Positions 5,825-11,083 of a stretch of 11,083 bases of DNA are shown here, in pieces. Origin of the DNA: Fibrobacter sp. (lineage in GTDB: Bacteria > Fibrobacterota > Fibrobacteria > Fibrobacterales > Fibrobacteraceae); assembly GCA_016295375.1 (NCBI GenBank), contig JAEDLI010000080.1:1-11083 (forward strand), read 5' to 3'. A program made the translations under genes and the position numbers. The notes under the pieces were generated by a model. It saw only the letters and a list, made by a program, of their open reading frames with translations. It searched no databases and had not been told where the DNA came from. Position 1 is the first letter of the stretch. Each line of letters starts with the position of its first letter.

Positions 5825-6600
5825 TTCTGCTCAGCCCTATCATTTGGATCGGTAAGGTCATTGTCCAGGGTATCGCCAGCGTCGGCGAGATCGTGTGCCT
5901 GCTGCTTTCGACCCTGAAGCAGCTGCCCCACGTGTACAAGAACCCGGACCTGATCGTGAAGCAGATGATTTCCATCGGCGTGTCGTCTCTGCCCCTGCTT
6001 TTTGTGACGTCAATCTTTACGGGCATGGTGGCTACCATCATGGCGGAGTTCGAGTTTCACAACCTGGTGTCGGACAAGTTCGTGGGGACTGCCGCCTGCA
6101 AGATGGTGCTGATCGAGCTTGGACCCCTGCTGACCGCCATCGTGCTGGCGGGCCGTGTAGGGAGTGCCGTGGCCGCAGAACTTGGCTCCATGAAGGAGAA
6201 AGAGGAACTGATGGCCTACACGGTGCTTGGGCTTGAACCGTATCGCTATCTGGCCTTGCCCCGGTTTGTGGCCTTCATTACCATGATCCCTTGCCTTACC
6301 GCCATTTCTAACGCGCTTGCCCTGATTGGCGGCTGGATCGTGTGCGTGCTCGCCCTGGATATTACCACCTACACCTACTATACGGGTATGCAGTACCTGT
6401 TCGATTCCATGGATTTGTGGGCGGGTATTATCAAGTCCTTTGTGTTTGGAACCCTGATTTTTGCGCTGGCCTACTACAACGGAGTGAATGCGAAGCCCGG
6501 CGCCCGCGGCGTGGGCCTTGCTACCATGAACGTGGTGGTGTCCAGCTGCCTCATGATTTTGATTGCGGATTTTGCCCTGGATGCGGTGATGTTCTTCTAG
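5821..6600 (+). CDS. mlaE: MlaE-family ABC transporter permease
   Basis: Inner-membrane permease (259 aa) of the Mla/MCE type phospholipid transport system, which moves lipids between inner and outer membranes. The family's signature is clear: ELGPLL (99-104), AGRVGSAVAAELG (110-122) and EKEELMAYTVLG (126-137), followed by LALPRFVA. An N-terminal amphipathic segment is followed by about five hydrophobic segments (near 51-75, 93-120, 147-180, 200-218 and 231-257). The start is GTG 5821, in the sequence GTGA that also contains the dnaB stop, with GGAG ten bases upstream; this points to translational coupling with the helicase gene. mlaF follows after 15 bases, completing the permease-ATPase pair. 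Confidence 0.92.
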   Translation: MILLSPIIWIGKVIVQGIASVGEIVCLLLSTLKQLPHVYKNPDLIVKQMISIGVSSLPLLFVTSIFTGMVATIMAEFEFHNLVSDKFVGTAACKMVLIELGPLLTAIVLAGRVGSAVAAELGSMKEKEELMAYTVLGLEPYRYLALPRFVAFITMIPCLTAISNALALIGGWIVCVLALDITTYTYYTGMQYLFDSMDLWAGIIKSFVFGTLIFALAYYNGVNAKPGARGVGLATMNVVVSSCLMILIADFALDAVMFF

Positions 6601-6615
6601 GATATAGGTAACGTT

Positions 6616-7410
6616 ATGCCCAATGTAAAGATTGACCCGAACGATATTGCCATTCGCCTGAAGGGGCTTCGGAAGTCCTTTGGCGCTCAGACCGTCTTGG
6701 AAGACGTGAATTTGGATATTCGCCGTGGGGAGACCATGGTGATTATCGGTAAGTCCGGCGGTGGAAAGTCCGTGATCCTGAAGCACATGATTGGGCTTTT
6801 GCAGCCCGACGGTGGCGAGGTGTCGGTAGATGGCGTGACCATCAGTACGCCCAAGTTCTTCGATACCCATACCATCCGCCGCAAGATGGGCATGCTTTTC
6901 CAGATGGGTGCCTTGTTCGACTCCATGACCACCGGCGAGAACATCGCCTTTGCCCTGCGGGAACACCATCCGGAGCTTTCCGAGAGGCAGATCCAGAACG
7001 TGGTTACCGAAAAGCTCAAGATGATCAACCTGGTGCCGGAATTCCGCACCAAGATGCCCTCGGAACTTTCGGGCGGTATGAAAAAGCGTGTGGCCCTTGC
7101 CCGTGCCATCGCCTTGAACCCTGAAATCCTTCTGTACGACGAACCCACCACCGGTCTGGACCCCATTACCAGTGACGTGATCAACGACCTGATTCTGGAC
7201 ATGCAGAGCAAGCTGGGCGTTACTTCCGTGGTGGTGACCCACGACATGGTGAGCGCCTTCAAGGTGGCGGACCGTATCGCCATGCTCTATAACGGCCGAA
7301 TCATCGAGGTTGGAACGGTGGACGAAATCAAGAATACCGCGAACCCCTACGTGCACCAGTTCATTACCGGTCAGCGGAAAATGTCTGTGGAAGGGGAACC
7401 GCAGGAATAG
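6616..7410 (+). CDS. mlaF: MlaF-family ABC transporter ATP-binding protein
   Basis: Cytoplasmic ATPase (264 aa) that powers the MlaE permease. Complete motifs: Walker A GKSGGGKS (45-52), Q-loop with FQMGALFDSMT (95-105, typical of MlaF), signature LSGGM (151-155), Walker B ILLYDEP (171-177), D-loop TGLD, and the switch histidine in VVVTHDM (His209). The conserved VALARAIALNPE follows the signature. The start ATG 6616 has a modest AGGTAA upstream. Immediately downstream there is a terminator and then a convergent gene, so the MlaD (MCE) partner and other Mla parts are not in this operon and must be encoded elsewhere if the system is complete. Confidence 0.95.
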   Translation: MPNVKIDPNDIAIRLKGLRKSFGAQTVLEDVNLDIRRGETMVIIGKSGGGKSVILKHMIGLLQPDGGEVSVDGVTISTPKFFDTHTIRRKMGMLFQMGALFDSMTTGENIAFALREHHPELSERQIQNVVTEKLKMINLVPEFRTKMPSELSGGMKKRVALARAIALNPEILLYDEPTTGLDPITSDVINDLILDMQSKLGVTSVVVTHDMVSAFKVADRIAMLYNGRIIEVGTVDEIKNTANPYVHQFITGQRKMSVEGEPQE

Positions 7411-7419
7411 GTTCCTTTT
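7395..7419 (+). terminator. Terminator overlapping the mlaF stop codon
   Basis: GGAACC (7395-7400) pairs with GGTTCC (7410-7415) around a 9-base loop, followed by TTTT. The mlaF stop TAG (7408-7410) lies inside the structure, so ribosomes finishing mlaF could compete with its folding. Confidence 0.55.
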
Positions 7420-7430
7420 ACAGATAACTG

Positions 7431-8678
7431 TTAATGCGTTAGGTGCATAATCACGGGCCGGTTCTTGCCGGCCTCTGTTTTATGGATGGTAAGCTTGCCC
7501 GTGCTATCAAAGCTGAACTGTTCGCCTACACGTTCGCCGTTTACGAAGGTGAGGCTATCTCGTAGGACACCGCTTTTGTACCAGTTGCGTAAAATTCCGT
7601 TCCGCTTGCCCTCTTTCCAGAAGGCTTCGCTTGCAAGTTTTCCGCCTAGGCTGTCGGGGTAGAAACTCCGGCTTATGGCAATCTCGCCGTTTTCCCAGAT
7701 TTCTTCGTAACGCAGGTCGTGCCCTTTCTTGTAGTACCACAGGGTGGCCCCCTTGACGGTGCGACCCAAGACGGCGCTGCTGTCCAGGGTTCCGCCAGGA
7801 ACACCCGCTACAAAGGATGTCTCGGCACAAATCATCCCGTAGTTGTATTCGCACTGGCCGTATCCGATTCCCGTCCCGTTCACGAACTCGCTTTCGATTA
7901 CAAGGTGCAGGTGGCCGTCGTCCAGCCGCCAGACGGAATCTCTCGCTCCCATTTTCCACCGTTCCCGTCTGTAGGGGAGTAACCCGTCTTCGGAAGGAAG
8001 GTAGAATTCACGAGGGCCATCCAGCACACCGTCCGTGTAACCTTCTGTAACAAGCCAGGAATTCTTTTCGTCTGCAGCGTAGGTGATTTGCGGACCGTTA
8101 AATACTCCGTATCGGCAGCTCGTGGAATGTCTTCGTTTTCCGTTCTCGTAATACTCCACGATGATTCCCACACTGTCGCCACCATGGCAGCTGTTTTCTT
8201 CTTGGATCTTTCCGTTCTTGGACCATTTTTTCCACACGCCTACGGTGTCGCCCTTGTCGTTGTAATGCTCCTCGAAGGCCTTGTTGCCGTTGTAATGAAA
8301 CCCTTCCCAGTCCCCTACGGGGTGGTCGTCTTTGTAATAACGGACCGCTTCCACTTTCTTGTCGCCGTAATAGCTGGTCCATTTGCCTTCGCGCTTGCCC
8401 TTTTTGTACTGGCCTATCATAACCACGTTACCAAGCCCGGTCCAGCGCTTGATTTCGCCGTGGGGGACATTGTCCTTGTAAGGGATTTCGAATTCCTTGA
8501 TGCCGTTGTTGTACCACTCGTTCCGCTTCAAGATTTCGCCATCGGGGTACACCCATACGGAGGTCTTCTTGACCCCGTTGGCGTGGCGCTCCACCACCTG
8601 TTCTTCGGCTCTTTCTACGGTGCAGCCGCAAAAGAAGGCGAAAACACAAAAAAAGGTGGCAAAATGGAGGAATCTCAT
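7431..8678 (-). CDS. Lipoprotein with MORN/YwqK-like repeats
   Basis: Predicted exported lipoprotein of 415 aa. Start ATG 8678 is chosen because it gives a signal peptide (MRFLHFATFFCVFAFFCGC); the frame is open 44 codons further upstream but that part has no such character. The lipid-carrying Cys is probably Cys19 (FCG-C), although Cys17 is possible and the lipobox is not canonical. From about residue 35 onward the protein is a series of 20-25 residue units with the pattern [YW]xxGxK..E..Y..G...G.W: examples are YPDGEILKRNEWYNNGIKEF, GKREGKWTSYYGDKKV, VGVWKKWSKNGKIQEE, IVEYYENGKRR and KRNGILRNWYKSGVLRD. These resemble MORN_2/YwqK repeats, which form beta-hairpins. Such proteins are often annotated as YwqK antitoxins, but nothing here supports a toxin-antitoxin role. 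No Shine-Dalgarno sequence is visible. Its promoter must overlap the divergent gene. Confidence 0.8.
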   Translation of the reverse strand: MRFLHFATFFCVFAFFCGCTVERAEEQVVERHANGVKKTSVWVYPDGEILKRNEWYNNGIKEFEIPYKDNVPHGEIKRWTGLGNVVMIGQYKKGKREGKWTSYYGDKKVEAVRYYKDDHPVGDWEGFHYNGNKAFEEHYNDKGDTVGVWKKWSKNGKIQEENSCHGGDSVGIIVEYYENGKRRHSTSCRYGVFNGPQITYAADEKNSWLVTEGYTDGVLDGPREFYLPSEDGLLPYRRERWKMGARDSVWRLDDGHLHLVIESEFVNGTGIGYGQCEYNYGMICAETSFVAGVPGGTLDSSAVLGRTVKGATLWYYKKGHDLRYEEIWENGEIAISRSFYPDSLGGKLASEAFWKEGKRNGILRNWYKSGVLRDSLTFVNGERVGEQFSFDSTGKLTIHKTEAGKNRPVIMHLTH

Positions 8679-8712
8679 GGCATTCAAGGTAGAAAAAAGG
8701 TAATTTCTTTTT

Positions 8713-9501
8713 GTGGAAGAATTGAAAAACAAGTCTATCAAGGAAACTTTCCGCTCCAAACTGAAAACTCCCTGGGTGTGGATGGTGGTGGCCCTGACGG
8801 TAGGGCTCACTGTCTTGTTTTCCCTTTCCCAGAAACCCCAGATGGTCCTTTATTCCCAGTACATCAAGTCCCTTTCGGATTTTCAGCTGCTGGATGCCAG
8901 GCTTTCAAAGGATATGGAACGTGCCCGTAGTGGTTATGGTTTGGACACCATGAGAATCTTGTCCGAGACCATGACCCTCAGGGAAATGGCGGTATCCTTC
9001 GCCCGCCAGATGGACGAGCTGCAGGGGTTCGGTTTTGAGCGACCGAGTTCTGCTTTGGTAAGCCGTTTCGAGCGGGAGGTCTTGGGCAAGGTATCTACGG
9101 CCCGGCGCTACCTGACGGTCAGGACCCAGTGGCTGAGTTCCTGGCAGCAACTGTCCTATGCGGTAAACAGCCTGCCCGACAACCAGGAATACGTGGTCCG
9201 GGAACTTCTGGATTCTGCTCGCGCCGGGTTCCCGGTGGTGCGGCCCGAAGGACTTGGGCTTCCGGATAGTATGGCGCACCAGCTGGACATGCTGCTGAAC
9301 ATCAACGTGGATCTTTCCCATGCTTGGGCCCGCATCGACAACGATGCCGCCATGCTGAACAGCGAGGAACTCATACAGTTTTTCCAGATGGAACGGCTAA
9401 ACGAAATCGCCCTGAACGCAAAGATTCCCCTGGTCTTCTATTTCTTGACCTTGGTGCTTCTTTTAGCTACATTTTTCTTCATGTTCCGTTCCAAGCAATA
9501 G
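8713..9501 (+). CDS. Unrecognised membrane protein, two TM segments with extracytoplasmic helical domain
   Basis: I do not recognise a family. The 262-aa product starts at GTG 8713 (AAGG 12 bases upstream is the only candidate ribosome site; a TTG at 8722 is an alternative). Residues 1-20 are basic, 21-39 hydrophobic (WVWMVVALTVGLTVLF), 40-238 soluble, 239-257 a second hydrophobic segment (LVFYFLTLVLLLATFFFMF), then a short basic end (RSKQ). By the positive-inside rule both ends are cytoplasmic and the middle is in the periplasm. The middle looks helical and charged (ARLSKDMERARSG, SRFEREVLGKVSTARRYL), recalling four-helix sensor domains, but no HAMP or signalling module follows. First gene of a three-gene unit with 6 bases to the next. 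Confidence 0.75.
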   Translation: MEELKNKSIKETFRSKLKTPWVWMVVALTVGLTVLFSLSQKPQMVLYSQYIKSLSDFQLLDARLSKDMERARSGYGLDTMRILSETMTLREMAVSFARQMDELQGFGFERPSSALVSRFEREVLGKVSTARRYLTVRTQWLSSWQQLSYAVNSLPDNQEYVVRELLDSARAGFPVVRPEGLGLPDSMAHQLDMLLNINVDLSHAWARIDNDAAMLNSEELIQFFQMERLNEIALNAKIPLVFYFLTLVLLLATFFFMFRSKQ

Positions 9502-9507
9502 TTTTCG

Positions 9508-10020
9508 ATGCCCAGATTTCGTTCAAGACGCTCTATCTATTTCAATTTTGCCTTGCTGTTCTTGTTGGCGGTGGTCTGGTGCGTGTCCTACGCAGGGCCT
9601 GTGTTGCAGAGCTTTTTCAAGGAAGAACACCTTTTTTATGGCCGGGTCTCCTATGCCGCTATCCCCAGCGTCTTTGGAGGCAGCAACGTTCCGTTTTTGG
9701 ACAAGACTTTCTTTAGGATAAACGGCGACGACAGCGCTACCTTTGTCCTGTACGCGTCAGAAGAAATGCTGGACGAAATGTCGGATTGGTTCAGCTTTGC
9801 CGCTATCAACGTGGGGGATGTTCCCCTGGAAATCAGCGCCGTCAGGCTATCCGACAACCGCTATATCGTCAAGTCTTTGGCCTCGACCTACGGTGAACTG
9901 GATTGGGAAACAGTGTCGGAATACCAGCTGGTCAATTCCCTGATAGCCCTTGGAATCATCGGGGTCTGTTCTGTTGGTTTCCTGATATTCTTTATCCTCG
10001 CCATAAGAAACAAAAGATGA
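9508..10020 (+). CDS. Unrecognised membrane protein, two TM segments with extracytoplasmic domain (170 aa)
   Basis: No family recognised. It begins at ATG 9508, six bases after the preceding stop and without a Shine-Dalgarno sequence, so it probably relies on coupling. A basic N-terminus (MPRFRSRRS) leads into TM1 at about 11-29. Residues 30-141 are a soluble domain with a beta-rich look (DSATFVLYASEEM, NVGDVPLEISAVRLSDNRYI), and TM2 lies at about 143-166 followed by the basic tail IRNKR. Topology matches the preceding gene product: both ends inside, domain outside. Its stop overlaps the start of the esterase gene in ATGA, which makes a shared transcript very likely. Confidence 0.75.
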   Translation: MPRFRSRRSIYFNFALLFLLAVVWCVSYAGPVLQSFFKEEHLFYGRVSYAAIPSVFGGSNVPFLDKTFFRINGDDSATFVLYASEEMLDEMSDWFSFAAINVGDVPLEISAVRLSDNRYIVKSLASTYGELDWETVSEYQLVNSLIALGIIGVCSVGFLIFFILAIRNKR

Positions 10021-10775
10021 GACCTCTTTGGGTGCTGTTGTTTGCCGTATCCCTGGCCCTTGGGGCTAGTCGGGATTCCTTGGCGGTTTCGGTTCTGCCG
10101 ACAAGAGCTGCCGGCGCTGTTTTGCGGGTACCTGTCGGAATCTGGTGGCCTGAATACGAATCAAAGGCCAAGGTCAAGGCATCGTTTCCTGGACATGCGG
10201 CGAAAAAGAATGTGGTGGTCTGGTTCCACGGAGGCATGACCAGTCGCAATTGTCAAAAGGGGTTGGTGGCGGGGGAGGCCTTTTCGGATATTTTCCCGGA
10301 TGTGGTGGTATTGAGCGCTTCGGCCTGCAAGGAAAACCATTGGGCGACGGAGGTGATGGTTTCTGCGGTGGATGCGGCTTTGGATTCTGTTGCCAGGAGG
10401 CGGAGAGGTTTTGTAGAAGAGGTCTCCCTTGTGGGGGTCTCTGACGGAGCTATCGGGGTTCTGGTTTATTCCATGTACGGAAAACGCCGGGTGAAAAACC
10501 GGCTTTTGGTGAGTTCCTATGGCAAACTGTTGGGGGAGGCCCCCGCTGTTGCGGCATTTCCTAAGATGAACTCTGGAAGGTGGCGTTTTTTGCAGGGCGG
10601 TGCCGACAGGCTTTATCCTCCGTCGGAAACAATCCCCTGGATTCAGGATTTTTGCAGGAATGTGGGGGCGGACTGCGACCTGAGGTATGACACCTCTGGC
10701 GAGCACGACTGGAGCTACTGGCAAGATCACCACTTGGATTGGATTCTTGAGGCGTTTTTGCGCAAAACCCCTTGA
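10017..10775 (+). CDS. Exported alpha/beta-hydrolase, esterase-D/feruloyl-esterase-like
   Basis: Predicted secreted or periplasmic serine ester hydrolase of 252 aa. ATG 10017 is chosen because it overlaps the previous stop (ATGA) and gives a signal peptide (WVLLFAVSLALGA; cleavage after Ala17 or Ala23). Catalytic features: oxyanion-loop motif VVVWFHGGMTS (HGG 71-73), nucleophile elbow GVSDG with Ser142, an acidic candidate Asp197 in GGADRLYP, and catalytic His230 in SGEHDWSYW. The last is close to the G-x-H-x-W-x-x-W found near the His of esterase D and CE1-type feruloyl/acetyl esterases. In a plant-fibre degrader a CE1-like role in removing acyl groups from xylan would be natural, but the substrate is not shown by the sequence, and no carbohydrate-binding domain is present. 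Third gene of the 8713-10775 unit. Confidence 0.8.
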   Translation: MRPLWVLLFAVSLALGASRDSLAVSVLPTRAAGAVLRVPVGIWWPEYESKAKVKASFPGHAAKKNVVVWFHGGMTSRNCQKGLVAGEAFSDIFPDVVVLSASACKENHWATEVMVSAVDAALDSVARRRRGFVEEVSLVGVSDGAIGVLVYSMYGKRRVKNRLLVSSYGKLLGEAPAVAAFPKMNSGRWRFLQGGADRLYPPSETIPWIQDFCRNVGADCDLRYDTSGEHDWSYWQDHHLDWILEAFLRKTP

Positions 10776-10793
10776 CAAAAGGGACTTTTTTTT
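10769..10793 (+). terminator. Weak terminator at the end of the esterase operon
   Basis: CCCTT (10769-10773) pairs with AAGGG (10779-10783), then AC and eight T (10786-10793). The stem contains the esterase stop codon region and overlaps the -35 element of the tRNA promoter. With only five pairs it is probably partial. Confidence 0.45.
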
Positions 10794-10802
10794 CAAAATT
10801 TG
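10772..10802 (+). promoter_or_regulatory. Promoter of tRNA-Leu
   Basis: TTGACA (10772-10777) overlaps the esterase stop codon. After TTG and 20 bases comes AAAATTTG (10795-10802), one mismatch from TAnnTTTG. Transcription would start a few bases before the tRNA at 10812, which fits well. The T-tract of the overlapping terminator lies in the spacer. Confidence 0.6.
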
Positions 10803-10811
10803 GTGCACCAC

Positions 10812-10895
10812 GCGGATGTGGTGGAACTGGTAGACACGCTAGATTCAGGTTCTAGTGCTCGCGAGGGCATGAAGGTTCAAGTCCTTTCATCCGCA
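10812..10895 (+). tRNA. tRNA-Leu (anticodon CAG)
   Basis: An 84-base class II tRNA. Acceptor GCGGATG (10812-10818) pairs with CATCCGC (10888-10894), discriminator A at 10895; CCA is not encoded. The anticodon arm is CTAGA-TTCAGGT-TCTAG (10839-10855) with anticodon CAG at 10846-10848, reading CUG. A long variable arm (TGCTC-GCGA-GGGCA) is as expected for leucine. The T-arm is GAAGG-TTCAAGT-CCTTT with one G-T pair. The T-loop TTCAAGT and D-loop GG are canonical. It has its own promoter and terminator and stands as a single-gene unit. Confidence 0.97.
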
Positions 10896-10899
10896 CTGA

Positions 10900-10935
10900 A
10901 GGCCCGCTGACTTATGCCAGCGGGCTTTTCTGTTT
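10900..10935 (+). terminator. Rho-independent terminator of tRNA-Leu
   Basis: GCCCGCTG (10902-10909) pairs perfectly with CAGCGGGC (10918-10925) around 8 bases, followed by TTTTCTGTTTTC. It begins 5 bases after the tRNA. Confidence 0.9.
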
Positions 10936-10962
10936 TCTTCTTTCTGTTGATAACACCAGCAT

Positions 10963-11034
10963 CGTCATGCCCGGCGAAGGCGGGCATCTACTGGCGAGAT
11001 CTGTGTATGGATCCTCGCCTACGCGAGGATGACG
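10963..11034. repeat. Palindromic intergenic repeat at right end
   Basis: Terminal inverted CGTCAT (10963-10968) / ATGACG (11029-11034) flank two hairpins: ATGCCCG-GCGAAGG-CGGGCAT (10967-10987) and the perfect 8-bp ATCCTCGC-CTAC-GCGAGGAT (11011-11030). AGGATGACGTTC (11026-11037) is identical to 4183-4194. The termini and core are shared with the copies at 3422 and 220, so this is a fuller member of a dispersed family. Confidence 0.75.
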
Positions 11035-11065
11035 TTCCTCGAACCTGATTCCTACATTTCAGCTC

Positions 11066-11083
11066 ATGATTCTAGACGAAATT
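11066..11083 (+). CDS. Possible 5' end of a further gene (6 codons)
   Basis: ATG at 11066 opens MILDEI and runs off the window. Indole-3-glycerol phosphate synthase (TrpC) proteins often begin MILDxI, so trpC is a possibility, but six residues cannot establish it, no Shine-Dalgarno sequence is seen, and this may equally be chance. Confidence 0.25.

Noticed and set aside
6010..7356. Minus-strand ORF of 448 codons opposite mlaE-mlaF
   Set aside because: Spans two unrelated, clearly identified genes and the gap between them, so it cannot be a conserved protein; antisense composition.
8679..8810. 44-codon N-terminal extension of the repeat lipoprotein
   Set aside because: It would move the signal peptide inward and overlap the divergent gene; ATG 8678 directly precedes the signal sequence.
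8088..8930. Plus-strand hydrophobic ORF of 280 codons crossing the divergent spacer
   Set aside because: Hydrophobic antisense of the repeat lipoprotein, running into another frame of the 8713 gene; mimics a membrane protein but lacks start signals.
9903..10016. Upstream extension of the esterase to 9903
   Set aside because: It overlaps the preceding gene by 114 bases and puts the signal peptide internally; ATG 10017 in the ATGA junction is better.
10963..11034. CRISPR or tRNA-linked integration site at the right end
   Set aside because: Only one palindromic copy, no regular spacers, no duplication of the tRNA 3' end and no integrase in view; it matches the dispersed repeat family instead.

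Overview
The window looks like chromosomal DNA of a Gram-negative bacterium of the Fibrobacterota (Fibrobacter-like) or a close FCB-group relative. The indications are outer-membrane-type lipoproteins, an MlaE/MlaF lipid transporter, several starts without a Shine-Dalgarno sequence, and two promoter candidates resembling the Bacteroidetes-type TTTG / TAnnTTTG pattern. The genus is an inference from overall character, since no 16S gene is present. Most genes are recognisable housekeeping functions. There is no prophage, IS element, CRISPR array or obvious defence island.

Layout from left to right. Bases 1-185 hold the 3' end of enolase, with an unusual Cys/Lys-rich tail. A structured 3' UTR and a terminator follow, back to back with the terminator of a small convergent gene (386-628, minus) for an 80-residue protein with a hydrophobic C-terminal end. 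Next is an FKBP-type prolyl isomerase lipoprotein (821-1951) with a long Ala/Pro/Lys tail built from a 120-bp repeat. Then come argA-type N-acetylglutamate synthase (2032-3390), a palindromic intergenic repeat, and a nitroreductase-family flavoprotein (3484-4074).

A 322-bp GC-rich, heavily structured gap (4075-4396) separates these from an apparent operon of dnaB (4397-5824), mlaE (5821-6600) and mlaF (6616-7410). In it the replicative helicase is translationally coupled to a lipid-transport ABC permease, and no MlaD/MCE gene follows. A terminator over the mlaF stop codon ends it.

On the minus strand, 7431-8678 encodes a lipoprotein made of MORN/YwqK-like repeats. Only 34 bp away and divergent is a tight three-gene unit (8713-10775): two unrecognised proteins sharing one topology (N-terminal TM, extracytoplasmic domain, C-terminal TM), then an exported alpha/beta-hydrolase of esterase-D/feruloyl-esterase type. 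A weak terminator and the promoter of tRNA-Leu(CAG) are packed over the esterase stop codon. The tRNA (10812-10895) has its own strong terminator. The window ends with another palindromic repeat and six codons of a possible next gene.

A family of short palindromic intergenic sequences shares the core CGTCAT/ATGACG. Copies or fragments appear after enolase, between argA and the nitroreductase, upstream of dnaB, and at the right end. I did not find a convincing new multi-gene system. The least explained parts are the 8713-10775 cassette, the enolase tail, the structured gap before dnaB, and the dnaB-mlaEF linkage.
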